Shown: piece after piece, positions 51,317 to 60,080 of the stretch
Numbering within the stretch: the first letter of the stretch is position 1
Layout of the letters: the number at the start of each line of letters is the position of its first letter
NCBI GenBank assembly: GCA_018262985.1
Contig: JADFDI010000008.1
Location: 62,001-126,000, forward strand
Length of the DNA: 64,000 bases
DNA from: Spirochaetota bacterium
Lineage (GTDB): Bacteria > Spirochaetota > Spirochaetia > Treponematales > UBA12059
Direction of reading: 5' to 3'
Position numbers and translations under genes: made by a program
Notes under the pieces: model-generated
What the model saw: only the letters and a program-made list of their open reading frames with translations
What the model was told of the DNA's origin: nothing
Database searches by the model: none

Positions 51317-52477
51317 TCAGGCCAGGTCGGCCATGCGCTCCATGGGGCTGACGATCTCGGTGACGCGGACGCCGAAATTCTCGTCGATGACCACCACCTC
51401 GCCCTTCGCGATCAGCTTGTGGTTGACGAGGATGTCCACCGGCTCGCCGGCGAGCTTGTCGAGCTCGATGATCGTGCCCTCGCCCATGCCGAGAATTTCG
51501 CGGATGAGCTTGCGGGTGCGGCCGAGCTCGACCGTCATCTCCATGTAGACGTCCATGATCAGGCCGATGTTGCCCGCCTCGGGCGAGGCCTGGCGCATGG
51601 CGAGGTTGGCGAACTGGACCGGCTGGACGTTCGGCGGGCTCATGCCCATCATCGGCGCCTGGCCTCCGTACATGCCCATCGGGGCGTAGCCTCCCTGGGG
51701 AGCGCCCATCATGCCCTGCATGCCGCCGAGGTTGCCGCCGTAGCCGCCCGGCTGTTGCTGCCCGCCCATCCCGTTCCCGCCGGACTGGGAGGCGCCCATC
51801 TGCATGTTCATGGACATGCCGCCCTGGTCGCCGCCGCCCGAGGCCGCCACGAGGTCGCGGACGAAGGGGGCCGAGAACACCTCGACGATGGTCTCGTTGT
51901 TGGGGCCGATCTCGACCTGGTAGGTGGCGCGGACGAAGTCGCCCGAGGGCACCTTCACCATGGCCTTGGGACCGAAGTTCCCGTCGGCCGCGCTCGACTG
52001 GATGCCGCGGTTCCCCGACTTGTCGCTCAGGGTGGTGATGAGGGCGCCCGTCATCGTCGACATGAGCTCGCCGACCGCGGAGACGGCCATGTCCGAAAGC
52101 TCGGAGAGGCCGTCCTCCTTGATCACGAGTCCGGCGATGCGGAGCGCCGAATCCTTCGGTATGACGAAGACGTGCTCGCCCGGCACCCCGCCGGTGAAAT
52201 CGACGCGGTACGACAGCACTTCCTGCGGGGTCGACTGGAGGAAGGCGTCGCGCGAGAGCAGCTCCACCTTCACGCCGGAGATCCGCGCGTCGGCGCCGGT
52301 CATCATGGCTATGTTCTGCGATTGCCCCTCGAGGGTGCCCTCCAGGATCTCGCGCCAGGCCTGAACCTCGCGCGAGGGGCCGGGCGCGGAGGGTTTCGCC
52401 GCGGGAGCGGGACCGCCGGAATCGAGTCCCGAGAGGAGGGAATCGATCTCTTCCTGGGACAGGGATCCGTCACTCAT
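51317..52477 (-). CDS. fliY: Flagellar switch protein FliY (CheC-FliN type)
   Basis: 386 aa. N terminus SQEEIDSLL as in FliM/FliN. A CheC-like domain (about 40-215) follows. A Gly/Met/Gln-rich linker (about 220-290, e.g. GGMSMNMQMG and GGMQGMMG) leads to the C-terminal SpoA/FliN domain (about 305-386: LGRTRKLIREILGMGEGTIIELD ... VNHKLIAKGEVVVID). FliY replaces FliN in the switch C-ring and in some species dephosphorylates CheY. It overlaps fliM by 8 bp. Confidence 0.93.
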   Translation of the reverse strand: MSDGSLSQEEIDSLLSGLDSGGPAPAAKPSAPGPSREVQAWREILEGTLEGQSQNIAMMTGADARISGVKVELLSRDAFLQSTPQEVLSYRVDFTGGVPGEHVFVIPKDSALRIAGLVIKEDGLSELSDMAVSAVGELMSTMTGALITTLSDKSGNRGIQSSAADGNFGPKAMVKVPSGDFVRATYQVEIGPNNETIVEVFSAPFVRDLVAASGGGDQGGMSMNMQMGASQSGGNGMGGQQQPGGYGGNLGGMQGMMGAPQGGYAPMGMYGGQAPMMGMSPPNVQPVQFANLAMRQASPEAGNIGLIMDVYMEMTVELGRTRKLIREILGMGEGTIIELDKLAGEPVDILVNHKLIAKGEVVVIDENFGVRVTEIVSPMERMADLA

Positions 52478-53507
52478 AGTTCTCGTCTCCTTCGGACGCC
52501 AGTTCCTCGAATTCCTCCTGCCCGACGTCCTCCAGCTTCTGCGTGATCTGGACGGCCATCTTCCGGCCGATGACTCCCGGCCGGCACAGGAATTTCTTCT
52601 TGGTGCCCACGTTGAGCACCATCGGGTCGTCCACGCGGACCGTGTGCAGGCGGATGACGTCGCCGGCCCGGAGGGCCAGAACGTCGCGCACCGGCAGGTC
52701 GATCTTGCCGATCTCCGCGATGACGGGGATCTCGACCGTGGACAGCTTCTCTTTCAGGATGTTCAGGTTCTCGGTGGTGGCGCCGCGCCGCACCGACGAG
52801 TACCAATACTGCGCCGACAGCTTCGAAATGATCGGTTCGATGGTCAGGTAGGGGATGCAGAGGTTCATCATGCCCTCGACGTCGCCGATCTTGGTCTCGA
52901 GCGTGACCAGCACCACCATCTCGGTCGGGGGGACGATCTGCGCGAACTGCGGGTTGTTCTCGATCTGCGAGAGCCGGGGGCGGAGGTCGATCACCTGGGT
53001 CCACGCCTCGCGCATGTTCCCCAGTATGCGGACGATGATGCCCTCCATGACGGAGTGCTCGATGTCCGAGAGTTCGCGGTTGAGCTTGGAGCCTTCTCCC
53101 GAGCCGCCGAAAAGGCGGTCGATGATGGTGAAGGTGATGGTCGGGTCGACCTCGAGGATGGCCTGTCCCTTGAGCGGGTCCATGCTGATGACCGCCAGCG
53201 TGGTCGGCGTCGGGATGGAGCGGATGAACTCCTCGTAGGTCAGCTGGTCGACGCTCGCGACGTGCACGTGCACGAGGACGCGCAGGCTCGCGGACAGGGC
53301 CGTCGTCGTCAGGCGCGAGAAGGTTTCGTGCATGTTCTGCACGGTGCGCATCTGCTCCTTCGAGAACTTGTCCGGGCGCTTGAAGTCGTAGATCTTGATC
53401 TTGCGCGTGTCGGCGGCCGGCCGGATCGATTCGATCTCGGCCGCGTCGCCCGCGTTGATCGCGGTCAGGAGCTGGTCTATCTCGTCCTGAGACAGGACCT
53501 CGGTCAT
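52470..53507 (-). CDS. fliM: Flagellar switch protein FliM
   Basis: 345 aa from the ATG at 53507 with GGGAGG at proper spacing; the frame extends upstream without support. N-terminal CheY-binding motif VLSQDEIDQLL (EN30-type), the FliM middle domain (with the GGSGEG loop), and the C-terminal SpoA domain. It sets rotation direction. Placed behind a 0.42-kb non-coding, palindrome-rich gap that separates it from fliL. Confidence 0.96.
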   Translation of the reverse strand: MTEVLSQDEIDQLLTAINAGDAAEIESIRPAADTRKIKIYDFKRPDKFSKEQMRTVQNMHETFSRLTTTALSASLRVLVHVHVASVDQLTYEEFIRSIPTPTTLAVISMDPLKGQAILEVDPTITFTIIDRLFGGSGEGSKLNRELSDIEHSVMEGIIVRILGNMREAWTQVIDLRPRLSQIENNPQFAQIVPPTEMVVLVTLETKIGDVEGMMNLCIPYLTIEPIISKLSAQYWYSSVRRGATTENLNILKEKLSTVEIPVIAEIGKIDLPVRDVLALRAGDVIRLHTVRVDDPMVLNVGTKKKFLCRPGVIGRKMAVQITQKLEDVGQEEFEELASEGDENYE

Positions 53508-53527
53508 GCGGCCCTCCCTAGCCGTCC

Positions 53528-53556
53528 ATAATTGCATGGACGGGCCCGCTTTGCAA
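53528..53556 (-). promoter_or_regulatory. Candidate internal promoter of fliM
   Basis: On the minus strand: TTGCAA (53556-53551), 17-bp spacer, AATTAT (53533-53528), each a 4/6 match, 20 bp before the fliM start. Confidence 0.45.
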
Positions 53557-53611
53557 CGGCCCTGTTCAATCATCGGCCGCGGGAGGCCCCCATTGTAGCC
53601 AAAAGCGGGCT

Positions 53612-53894
53612 GCATGCGCGAGCCGTAACCCGCGGAATCGCGTACCCGCGATTCTCCCTCAGTTCAAATCATCCATGTCGGGATTGCAAGCACAGGATGA
53701 GGCCAGGTCGCGCGAAGCGCGACCGCTACCATCCCTACCCTACCGAAAGCGGGCCAAAGGCCCGCATGCGCGCACCGTAACGGACGAAGCCCCGTACCCG
53801 GGGCTTCTCCCTCAGTTCAAGTCATAAACGTCGTATAGAGGAGCGCAGGATGCGCGCACTGTCACGGACGAAGCGCCGTATCCGGCGCTTCGTC
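53612..53894. repeat. Three diverged hairpin repeats between fliL and fliM
   Basis: Three related units start at 53612, 53764 and 53849. Each has a 5' flank like GCATGCGCGCACCGTAACG and a central hairpin with a TACC or TATC loop: 53635-53654 (8-bp stem), 53786-53807 (9-bp stem), 53867-53894 (12-bp stem). The stem sequences differ between copies yet remain perfectly paired. Copies 1 and 2 also share the 18-nt 3' flank TCCCTCAGTTCAA(A/G)TCAT. Two more hairpins occur between copies (53706-53724, 53749-53765). No gene is seen in 53508-53930. Confidence 0.85.
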
Positions 53895-53898
53895 GATG

Positions 53899-53930
53899 GT
53901 TCAGAATCGCCAAGGATGGCGATTCTGAAC
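53899..53930 (-). terminator. 14-bp perfect hairpin directly after fliL
   Basis: GTTCAGAATCGCCA / TGGCGATTCTGAAC around an AGGA loop abuts the fliL stop codon. No T tract follows on the minus strand, so it may be a partial terminator, a 3'-end stabiliser or an RNase processing site rather than a true stop. Confidence 0.5.
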
Positions 53931-54485
53931 CTATTGTTCTATCACCTGCAGATCCCGGAAGTAGATGGCGCGGACTTCGCCCTTCTCCACCATCCAGTTG
54001 AGCATCTGCCGGATCTCTTCCTTCAGGATGCTCTCGCGTTGCGGGGTGAGCTCCTCGGCGAGCTTCCTGGAGAAGAAGTTGCGCAGGGCGTCCTGCATCT
54101 GGACCTTGCGGGTGGTGAACTCGTTCTGAAGCTCCTTGTCCCGTTCGTCATAGCCGAGGATGACCTCGACGACGACCGAGCGCGGCTCGGGATCGGCGGT
54201 GCGGGCGCGGATGCTGGGCAGTTCGGAATAGACGGCCCAGGCGGGCGTCGAGGCCTGGTAGGCCTCGGAAACCGGCAGCGCGGTCTGCGAGGAGCCGCGG
54301 CCGTTCAGCACGCTCACGGTGACCACCACGATGGTGACGATTAGCGCGATGAGCGCGAGGGCTATGCCGACGAACATGAGTATGCGGAGGATGCCCGAGC
54401 CGCCGCCCTTGGGCTTGGCCTGCGCCGGCTGCTCGCCGCCGGACTCGTCGAAATTCAACGAACTGTCTTCGTACTGGTCGCTCAT
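53931..54485 (-). CDS. fliL: Flagellar basal body protein FliL
   Basis: 184 aa. A short acidic cytoplasmic tail, one transmembrane helix (about 32-56), a Ser/Thr spacer, and the periplasmic FliL domain (RSVVVEVILGYDERDKELQNEF ... LRNFFSRKLAEELTPQ). FliL supports stator function. Follows motB by 33 bp and is followed by the hairpin above. Confidence 0.92.
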   Translation of the reverse strand: MSDQYEDSSLNFDESGGEQPAQAKPKGGGSGILRILMFVGIALALIALIVTIVVVTVSVLNGRGSSQTALPVSEAYQASTPAWAVYSELPSIRARTADPEPRSVVVEVILGYDERDKELQNEFTTRKVQMQDALRNFFSRKLAEELTPQRESILKEEIRQMLNWMVEKGEVRAIYFRDLQVIEQ

Positions 54486-54518
54486 GGCGTTCCTCCGTGA
54501 TCTCGCGGCCCGACCGGC

Positions 54519-55253
54519 CTACAGGTGGCCCTCGTCGAGGATGATGACGTCGATGCGGCGGTTGTAGGCCCGGCCCTCCTCGGTGTCGTTCGTCGCGATC
54601 GGCACCGTGTCGGCGAAGCCCGCCACCTGGAAGCGCCGCTCGTCGGCGCCGAAATCGGCCAGGTACTTCAGCGTGTTGATGGAGCGGGCGACCGAGAGCT
54701 CCCAGTTGGACGGCCAGGGTCCGTCCGGATCGGTCGGCGCGGCGTCGGTGTGACCCTCGATGCGGAAACGGCGCTCGCCCAGGTCCGGGCTCTTGAGGAG
54801 CTCGGCCAGGCGCATGAGGAGCTCGCGGGTGGCCTCGATGTCCAGCTCGGCGCTCGCCGGCCTGAAGAACGCGTCGCCCGCGAGCGTAATGACGAGTCCG
54901 CGCTCGTCGCTCGTGACGCGGACCTTGTTCGACTTGATCTCGGGCTGGAAGAGCGAGACGGCCTTCTTCTTGGCCACGGCGAGCATCTTTCCCTTCTCGA
55001 GCGAGGGCAGCTGGTTGACCGAGTTGCCGAGCTCGGCGAGCTTTCCCGCCGAGACGGTCTCGCCGCCGGCGGCCGCGCCCATGCCGACGTTGTTGAAGCT
55101 GGAGATGAGGGCCTGGATCTGCGGCTCGGTGACCTCGGCCGTCTCGAAGAGGGCGACGAAGAAGCAGAGGAGCAGCGTCACCATGTCGGAATAGGTGACG
55201 ATCCACTCCCCGGTGCCGCCGCCGCCCTGCTCCCCGCCCTTCTTCCTCGCCAC
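54519..55253 (-). CDS. motB: Flagellar stator protein MotB
   Basis: 244 aa, GTG start with AAGGGG before it. One transmembrane helix (about 19-38) with the proton-channel Asp23 in TYSDMVTLLLCFFV, then a plug/linker, then a peptidoglycan-binding OmpA domain (about 120-235; RIEGHTDAAPTD, NWELSVARS). Couples ion flow to torque with MotA, whose gene ends 10 bp upstream. Confidence 0.95.
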   Translation of the reverse strand: MARKKGGEQGGGGTGEWIVTYSDMVTLLLCFFVALFETAEVTEPQIQALISSFNNVGMGAAAGGETVSAGKLAELGNSVNQLPSLEKGKMLAVAKKKAVSLFQPEIKSNKVRVTSDERGLVITLAGDAFFRPASAELDIEATRELLMRLAELLKSPDLGERRFRIEGHTDAAPTDPDGPWPSNWELSVARSINTLKYLADFGADERRFQVAGFADTVPIATNDTEEGRAYNRRIDVIILDEGHL

Positions 55254-55263
55254 GAGCTGCCCC

Positions 55264-56046
55264 TTAGTCCTTGCCGAACTTGTCGATGACGGCGGCCTTG
55301 TCGGCCGGATTGAGGTAGCTCGCGAGCTTGACGAGGAGGATGCGCGGATTGTCGCCCGCCTGGATGGAAAGCACGCCCTCGATGCACATTTCCTTGATCA
55401 GGGTCTCGTCGTGGTCCTGCCCGGCCATCTTGCCCATGAGCGGCGTGAAGGCGTAGTTCGCCATGATGGCGCCGTAGAAGGTGGTGATGAGGGCCACGGC
55501 CATGTTCGGCCCGATGCGGCTCTTGTCCTCGAGGTTGCGCATCATGCCGATGAGGCCCATGACGGTACCGAGCATGCCGAAGCCCGGCGCCAGCTTCGAC
55601 CAGACGTCGAGCATGCGGATCCAGCGGCCGTGCCGCTCGTTCATCTGGTTGAGCTCGGTCTCCATGATGGTCCGGATGATCTCCGCGTCCGTGCCGTCGA
55701 CCACGAGCTTGAGGCCCTGCTGGAGGAACTTGTCGTCGAGCTCGTTGATGTATTCCTCGAGCGAGAGGATGCCTTCGCGGCGGGCGCGGTCGGCCAGCTC
55801 GAACAGCTTCTCGACCAGGGCGCGGCCGCCAAAGTCCCGGACCTTGAAGGCCAGCCCGATGATCCTCCAGATGCCGAGGCCTTCCTTCAGGCTGAAGTTG
55901 GTCATGAGGGCGGCGTAGGAGCCGCCGATGGTCATGATGACCGAGGGCAGGTCGACGAAAGCGTCGACCGATGATCCCGAGGCGAGCGCGGAGGTGACGA
56001 TCGCGGCGAAACCGCCTATCAGCCCTATCAGGGTACCGAGATCCAC
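55264..56046 (-). CDS. motA: Flagellar stator protein MotA
   Basis: 260 aa, four transmembrane segments; family block PGFGMLGTVMGLIGMMRNLEDKS near 160-182 and the cytoplasmic charged loop contacting FliG between helices 2 and 3. Start ATG 3 bp after flbD. Confidence 0.95.
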   Translation of the reverse strand: MDLGTLIGLIGGFAAIVTSALASGSSVDAFVDLPSVIMTIGGSYAALMTNFSLKEGLGIWRIIGLAFKVRDFGGRALVEKLFELADRARREGILSLEEYINELDDKFLQQGLKLVVDGTDAEIIRTIMETELNQMNERHGRWIRMLDVWSKLAPGFGMLGTVMGLIGMMRNLEDKSRIGPNMAVALITTFYGAIMANYAFTPLMGKMAGQDHDETLIKEMCIEGVLSIQAGDNPRILLVKLASYLNPADKAAVIDKFGKD

Positions 56047-56049
56047 GGG

Positions 56050-56247
56050 CTACTCCTCGTTGCCGAAAAGGCCGAGCTTCCGGCGGTAGGCGACGATCGC
56101 GTCGACGACCGCCTCGACGCCCTCGCGGACTATCACGTGCTTGCCGCTGGTCATGGTCAGCGTAGTGTCCGGAGTCGCCTCAATATACTCGATGAGGTGG
56201 GGGTTTATCCAGAAGTTCTTTCCGCCGAGCTGCGTGAGCTGGATCAA
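56050..56247 (-). CDS. flbD: Flagellar protein FlbD
   Basis: 65 aa, complete FlbD family: IQLTQLGGKNFWINPHLIEYIEATPDTTL then SGKHVIVREGVEAVVDAIVAYRRKLG. Small conserved protein between the hook and stator genes in spirochaetes and Firmicutes; its function is poorly known. Confidence 0.92.
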   Translation of the reverse strand: MIQLTQLGGKNFWINPHLIEYIEATPDTTLTMTSGKHVIVREGVEAVVDAIVAYRRKLGLFGNEE

Positions 56248-56274
56248 GGACCGCCTCCTCTTGCCGCGCGGATG

Positions 56275-56302
56275 GCCCCGCCGCCGTCCCGGCCGGCGGG
56301 GC
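56275..56302. repeat. Hairpin in the flgE-flbD gap
   Basis: GCCCCGCCG / CGGCGGGGC (9-bp perfect stem) in the 72-bp gap just after the flgE stop. No T tract. Probably an mRNA processing or stability element. Confidence 0.55.
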
Positions 56303-56319
56303 CTCCGTCTAGCGGCGCC

Positions 56320-57708
56320 TTAGCGCTTGAGCGTCAGGAGCTCCTGGAGCATCTGGTCGCTCGTCTGTATGGTCTTCGAGTTGGCCTGGAAGCCGCGCTG
56401 CGTCACGATCATGTCGGTGAACTGCTCGGCCAGGTCGACGTTGGACATCTCGAGGGTTCCCGCGAAGATCTTGCCCTTCCCGGCTATGCCGGAGGGCCCG
56501 ATGTTGGCGAGGCCCGAGTTGATGGTTTCGACGAAGTTGGTCTCGCCGGTCTTCTCGAGGCCGCCGGGGTTGGTGAAGGTGGCGAGGGCCACCTGTCCTA
56601 TGGTCCGGTTGGAGCCGTTGGAGTAGACCGCGGTGACGACGCCGGACTGGTCGATCTTGAAGGTTTCGAGGTAGCCCATCGAGTACCCGTCCTGCATGAA
56701 GACCTTGGTGCTCGAGGCCTCGGCGAACTGGGTTATGGTGTTGCGCACCGAGCCCACGGTCCCGAGGTTGAGGAGGAAGTTCTGGCGGAGCGGCGCGCCT
56801 TCGACGGCGGTCGCGTCGGCCACGTCGAAGCCGACGTTGATCGAGAGCTGTCCCGCGTCGGGACCGGTCGCGCCGTTCTCGTCGGTGACGCGCAGGAGGG
56901 TTCCGAGGTTGGAGAACTCCACGATGAAGGTGTTGCCGCCGGGGTTGGCCGGGTCGACGCCGACCGCGGCGTTGGTGCCGACGGCGGCTTCCGGGTCCAC
57001 GTTGACCGTGGCGAGCCACTGGTTGGCCTGGCCGGCCACCTTGGAGAAGTCGACGCGGAGGATGTGCTCGATGCCGAAGGCGTCGTAGACCTTCTCCTCG
57101 ACGCGCCAGGTGTTCTGGCGGACCGTCTCGGGGGCGGCGCCCTCGGGAATCTCCGCGAGGCGTTTGTCGAGGTTGCAGGCCAGGTCGACCATGGAGGTCG
57201 CCTTGGCCGGGTCCTTCGAGCCGATCGGAATGACCAGGTCCTCGAGCGGGCCGGACGAGTTGAGGACCTCGACGCCGTTGATGACCGTGGCGTTCCAGCC
57301 CTGCACCCGGAAGCCGTTGCCCGGGTTGACGAGGCGGCCGTCGGCGTCGAGGCCGAGGGCGCCGGCGCGGGTGTAGAAGGTGCGGTCGCCGCGCTGGAGG
57401 ATGAAGAAGCCGTTGCCCTGCACCGCGAGGTCGGTCATGACGCCGGTGGTCTGCAGTGAGCCCTGCGTGTGGATGGTGTCGATCGAGGCGATCGACATGC
57501 CGAGGCCGATCTCCTTCGGGTTGACGCCGCCGACCTCCTCGTTGGGGCGGGCCGCTCCGGACATCTGCTGGTAGAGCAGGTCCTGGAAATTCACGCGGCC
57601 CTTCTTGAAGCCGGTGGTGTTGACGTTGGCGATGTTGTTGCCGAGCACGTCCATGCGGACCTGGTGGTTCTGCAGGCCGGCGACGCCGGAATACAATGAG
57701 CGCATCAT
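56320..57708 (-). CDS. flgE: Flagellar hook protein FlgE
   Basis: 462 aa; GGAGG 7 bp before the first of two ATGs. N- and C-terminal coiled-coil D0 segments ([54 protein letters not shown]) flank D1/D2. Lys165 (PIGSKDP) and Cys178 (DLACNLD) match the positions reported for the lysinoalanine cross-link of Treponema denticola FlgE, as I recall. Cross-linking would stabilise the hook in the periplasm. Confidence 0.96.
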   Translation of the reverse strand: MMRSLYSGVAGLQNHQVRMDVLGNNIANVNTTGFKKGRVNFQDLLYQQMSGAARPNEEVGGVNPKEIGLGMSIASIDTIHTQGSLQTTGVMTDLAVQGNGFFILQRGDRTFYTRAGALGLDADGRLVNPGNGFRVQGWNATVINGVEVLNSSGPLEDLVIPIGSKDPAKATSMVDLACNLDKRLAEIPEGAAPETVRQNTWRVEEKVYDAFGIEHILRVDFSKVAGQANQWLATVNVDPEAAVGTNAAVGVDPANPGGNTFIVEFSNLGTLLRVTDENGATGPDAGQLSINVGFDVADATAVEGAPLRQNFLLNLGTVGSVRNTITQFAEASSTKVFMQDGYSMGYLETFKIDQSGVVTAVYSNGSNRTIGQVALATFTNPGGLEKTGETNFVETINSGLANIGPSGIAGKGKIFAGTLEMSNVDLAEQFTDMIVTQRGFQANSKTIQTSDQMLQELLTLKR

Positions 57709-57720
57709 GGCGGCGCCTCC

Positions 57721-58164
57721 TTACTCTATGACGGTGGAGACCTGCTCGAGGTCCCAGAACGATCCGTTGACCATGACCATGGGGTACGCGCCCCGCATGA
57801 CCTGGGTGACCTGGCCCGACACGACGCGGTCGCCGGCCTGGACCTCGACCTGCTTGCCGAGGAGTCCCATGGCCTCCGACGAGCCAAGCAGGGCGGCGAC
57901 CTTCGAGAAGTTCGCGCTCATGTTGGTCATCTGCTCCAGGCTCGAGAACTGGGCCATCTGGGCGATGAACTCGCGATCCTCCATCGGGGCCGTCGGGTCC
58001 TGGTGCTGGAGCTGGGTGACGAGGATCTTGAGGAAGTCGTCCTTGTCCAGCTCGGTCTTCTGCCCGCGCCCCTCGTTGAGGGCTTTGTTGAGCGCGGCGA
58101 CCTCGAATTCGGTGCGCGCGAGCGCGGCGGGGTCCATTGCGGTCGAAAGCGATGCGATATCCAC
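57721..58164 (-). CDS. flgD: Flagellar hook cap protein FlgD
   Basis: 147 aa, the short FlgD type found in spirochaetes. Core KDDFLKILVTQLQHQDPTAPMEDREFIAQMAQFSSLEQM near 43-80. It caps the growing hook. Placed 12 bp before flgE and 20 bp after fliK. Lacks the longer Tudor-like domain of enterobacterial FlgD. Confidence 0.94.
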   Translation of the reverse strand: MDIASLSTAMDPAALARTEFEVAALNKALNEGRGQKTELDKDDFLKILVTQLQHQDPTAPMEDREFIAQMAQFSSLEQMTNMSANFSKVAALLGSSEAMGLLGKQVEVQAGDRVVSGQVTQVMRGAYPMVMVNGSFWDLEQVSTVIE

Positions 58165-58184
58165 GGGAATCTCCTTCCTCGTCG

Positions 58185-59393
58185 CTATGCCAGGATGTCG
58201 ACGCGCCCTTCGGCGCGCCGGGCTTCGATCGCCCGTTCCGTGGGCACCGCCCGGTCGAAGCTCGAAAGCCGCTCCGACCAGAACGGCCCGGAGTCCTCTC
58301 CGGGTCCTGCGCCGGGATTCCCTTCCCGTCCTTCGCTCCCGACCGACACCTCGAGGCTCGAGCTTTCGAACCCCTCGCGGGCGAAGGCGTCCTTGAGGCC
58401 GTCCAGGGCCTTCTCGAACGCGGCCTTCGCCTCCTCGCTCTCGACGAGGATGCGGCCTTCTATACTCTTCTCGGCGAGCCGGAGCTCGATCTTGACGCCT
58501 CCGAGGCTTTCAGGTTCCAGCCGGAGGCGGATGAGGCCGGAATCGCCGTCCTTGAGGACGATCTGGGCGGCCTTGACGATGTCGACGGCGCCTTCGCTCC
58601 CGAGCCTCGCGGCGAGCGCGTCGGTGAAGCTCTTCCCGCGCGCGGCCTCCATTCCGGAAGGCGCGTCGGCCTTGCCGCTCCCCTCGCCGGCGCCTTCGGC
58701 GCGACCCTGGAGGGCGGAGAGCTCGCCGCCGCCGTCCCTCGGCCCTGACTGCGCGTCCGGACCGGCCGGTCCCTCGAGCTTGAGCCTGAGGTCGACGACT
58801 TTGAGTTCGGGTCCGGCCGCCTCTTCCCGACGGGTCTTGCCGCGCTTCCGCGGGCTTTCTTCAAGTTTGCCGGAACGCTCCGCCTCGTCGCCTTCCTTCC
58901 GGGACTGCGCCGAGGCGCCCGCGTCCGGCCTCGGCGCCGACGCGGCCTGGAGGAGCGACGCGGCGCCTTCGGCGCCGAACGCTTCCCGCGGACCTTCCTT
59001 GGCGCGCGCCTTGGTCGTCCGGGCATCCTTCCCGGTCGGATTCGTCGCGTCCGTCGACAAGGCGTCGACGGGATCCGGCGTCCGGATGGATGGGCCTTCC
59101 CCGCGCGCGGGTCTCTTCCCGGCGGTCTCGGGGACTAGCTCGGTCGCTTGCGGATCGGCGCCGCGTCGCGTCGGGGACGCCGCCGCGCGTCCGGGCTGGA
59201 GCGCTTTCGCGCCTCGCGGAAGACCGGGATCGACCTCCGCGCGCTCGGCGGACTGGAAGCGCGCGAAGAACGCGGCGAAGGCTCCGCTCCCGCCTTTCTT
59301 CGAGGACTTCCGCCCGGAGAAAAGGCCCGGACCCTCGACGCCCGCCTTGGCTGGCGGACCGCCCGGGTGATTCTGGACTGGGGTCGCTAGCAT
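58185..59393 (-). CDS. fliK: Hook-length control protein FliK
   Basis: 402 aa from the ATG at 59393; a GTG at 59402 is the alternative, but it lies only 2 bp after GAGGAG. A long Ala/Gly/Glu/Lys/Pro low-complexity ruler (1-275) is followed by the conserved C-terminal Flg_hook domain (about 285-370: ADGAVDIVKAAQIVLKDGDSGLIRLRLEPESLGGVKIELRLAEKSIEGRI as a split motif). The C-terminal domain triggers the FlhB switch. Ruler sequence is not conserved, as usual. Confidence 0.9.
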   Translation of the reverse strand: MLATPVQNHPGGPPAKAGVEGPGLFSGRKSSKKGGSGAFAAFFARFQSAERAEVDPGLPRGAKALQPGRAAASPTRRGADPQATELVPETAGKRPARGEGPSIRTPDPVDALSTDATNPTGKDARTTKARAKEGPREAFGAEGAASLLQAASAPRPDAGASAQSRKEGDEAERSGKLEESPRKRGKTRREEAAGPELKVVDLRLKLEGPAGPDAQSGPRDGGGELSALQGRAEGAGEGSGKADAPSGMEAARGKSFTDALAARLGSEGAVDIVKAAQIVLKDGDSGLIRLRLEPESLGGVKIELRLAEKSIEGRILVESEEAKAAFEKALDGLKDAFAREGFESSSLEVSVGSEGREGNPGAGPGEDSGPFWSERLSSFDRAVPTERAIEARRAEGRVDILA

Positions 59394-59447
59394 GTATCGC
59401 ACCGCTCCTCGCGATCGCAGGGCGGAGCGTCCGAGGCCTCCCTGGCC

Positions 59448-60080
59448 TTACGGTAGCGCGGCCGGTTTCTCGGCCATTTTCCGCTGTAGGGCCGCGGCGC
59501 GGTCGGCGGGCATCAGCGAGAGCCAGTAGGCGACGATCGAATCCGTCCCTTCCCGGCGCGCGATGTCCTCGACCATCCTGAGCACGTCGATGACCAGCTG
59601 GTCGTCCATCGAGCCCAGGATCTCCACGGCGTCCGCGGGCCTCATTCCGGTGAGGTAGCGGGCGTTCTGCTCCACGTTCGCCTTTCTATTGTCGAACGCT
59701 TCGAGCGAGCTGTTGAACGATTTTTCCCGATCCGCGAGCGCGGCCTCGCGGTCGGCCAGGTCCTCGGCCAGGGCCTGGAGCTCGGCCTCTCGGGAATCGA
59801 GGGAGCTCGCGAGGGCGGCGAGCTCCTGGCGGCCGGCCTCGAGGGTCGCGAGCTGCTTGCCGAGCCGCTCGTCGTCGAGGAGGGTCGGCGAATCCGGGTC
59901 GAAGGGGCTCCGCTCGGCGGTGTCGATGCCGACCAGCCGGTAGGCGGGCGCGAACACGGCCTTCGCGTCGACGAGGCCGAGGAAGTCGAACCAGATGAGC
60001 CCGCCGACCACGAGCGCGAGGATGAGGATGAGCATGACCACGATGCGCCCCAGGACCCGGGGCCTTCCGAACGACGCCAT
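59448..60080 (-). CDS. flbB: Periplasmic flagellar collar protein FlbB
   Basis: 210 aa. An N-terminal transmembrane helix (about 9-33) is followed by a long coiled coil (about 70-140) and a C-terminal MgtE_N-like domain (YLTGMRPADAVEILGSMDDQLVIDVLRMVE). Same position as flbB in Borrelia, where it is a structural component of the periplasmic collar. Supports a spirochaete origin. Starts right after the fliJ stop. Confidence 0.88.
   Translation of the reverse strand: MASFGRPRVLGRIVVMLILILALVVGGLIWFDFLGLVDAKAVFAPAYRLVGIDTAERSPFDPDSPTLLDDERLGKQLATLEAGRQELAALASSLDSREAELQALAEDLADREAALADREKSFNSSLEAFDNRKANVEQNARYLTGMRPADAVEILGSMDDQLVIDVLRMVEDIARREGTDSIVAYWLSLMPADRAAALQRKMAEKPAALP

Noticed and set aside
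53612-53894. Possible CRISPR array or attenuator peptide gene
   Set aside because: Only three diverged copies at irregular spacing, no cas genes, and no start codon with a ribosome site in the gap.
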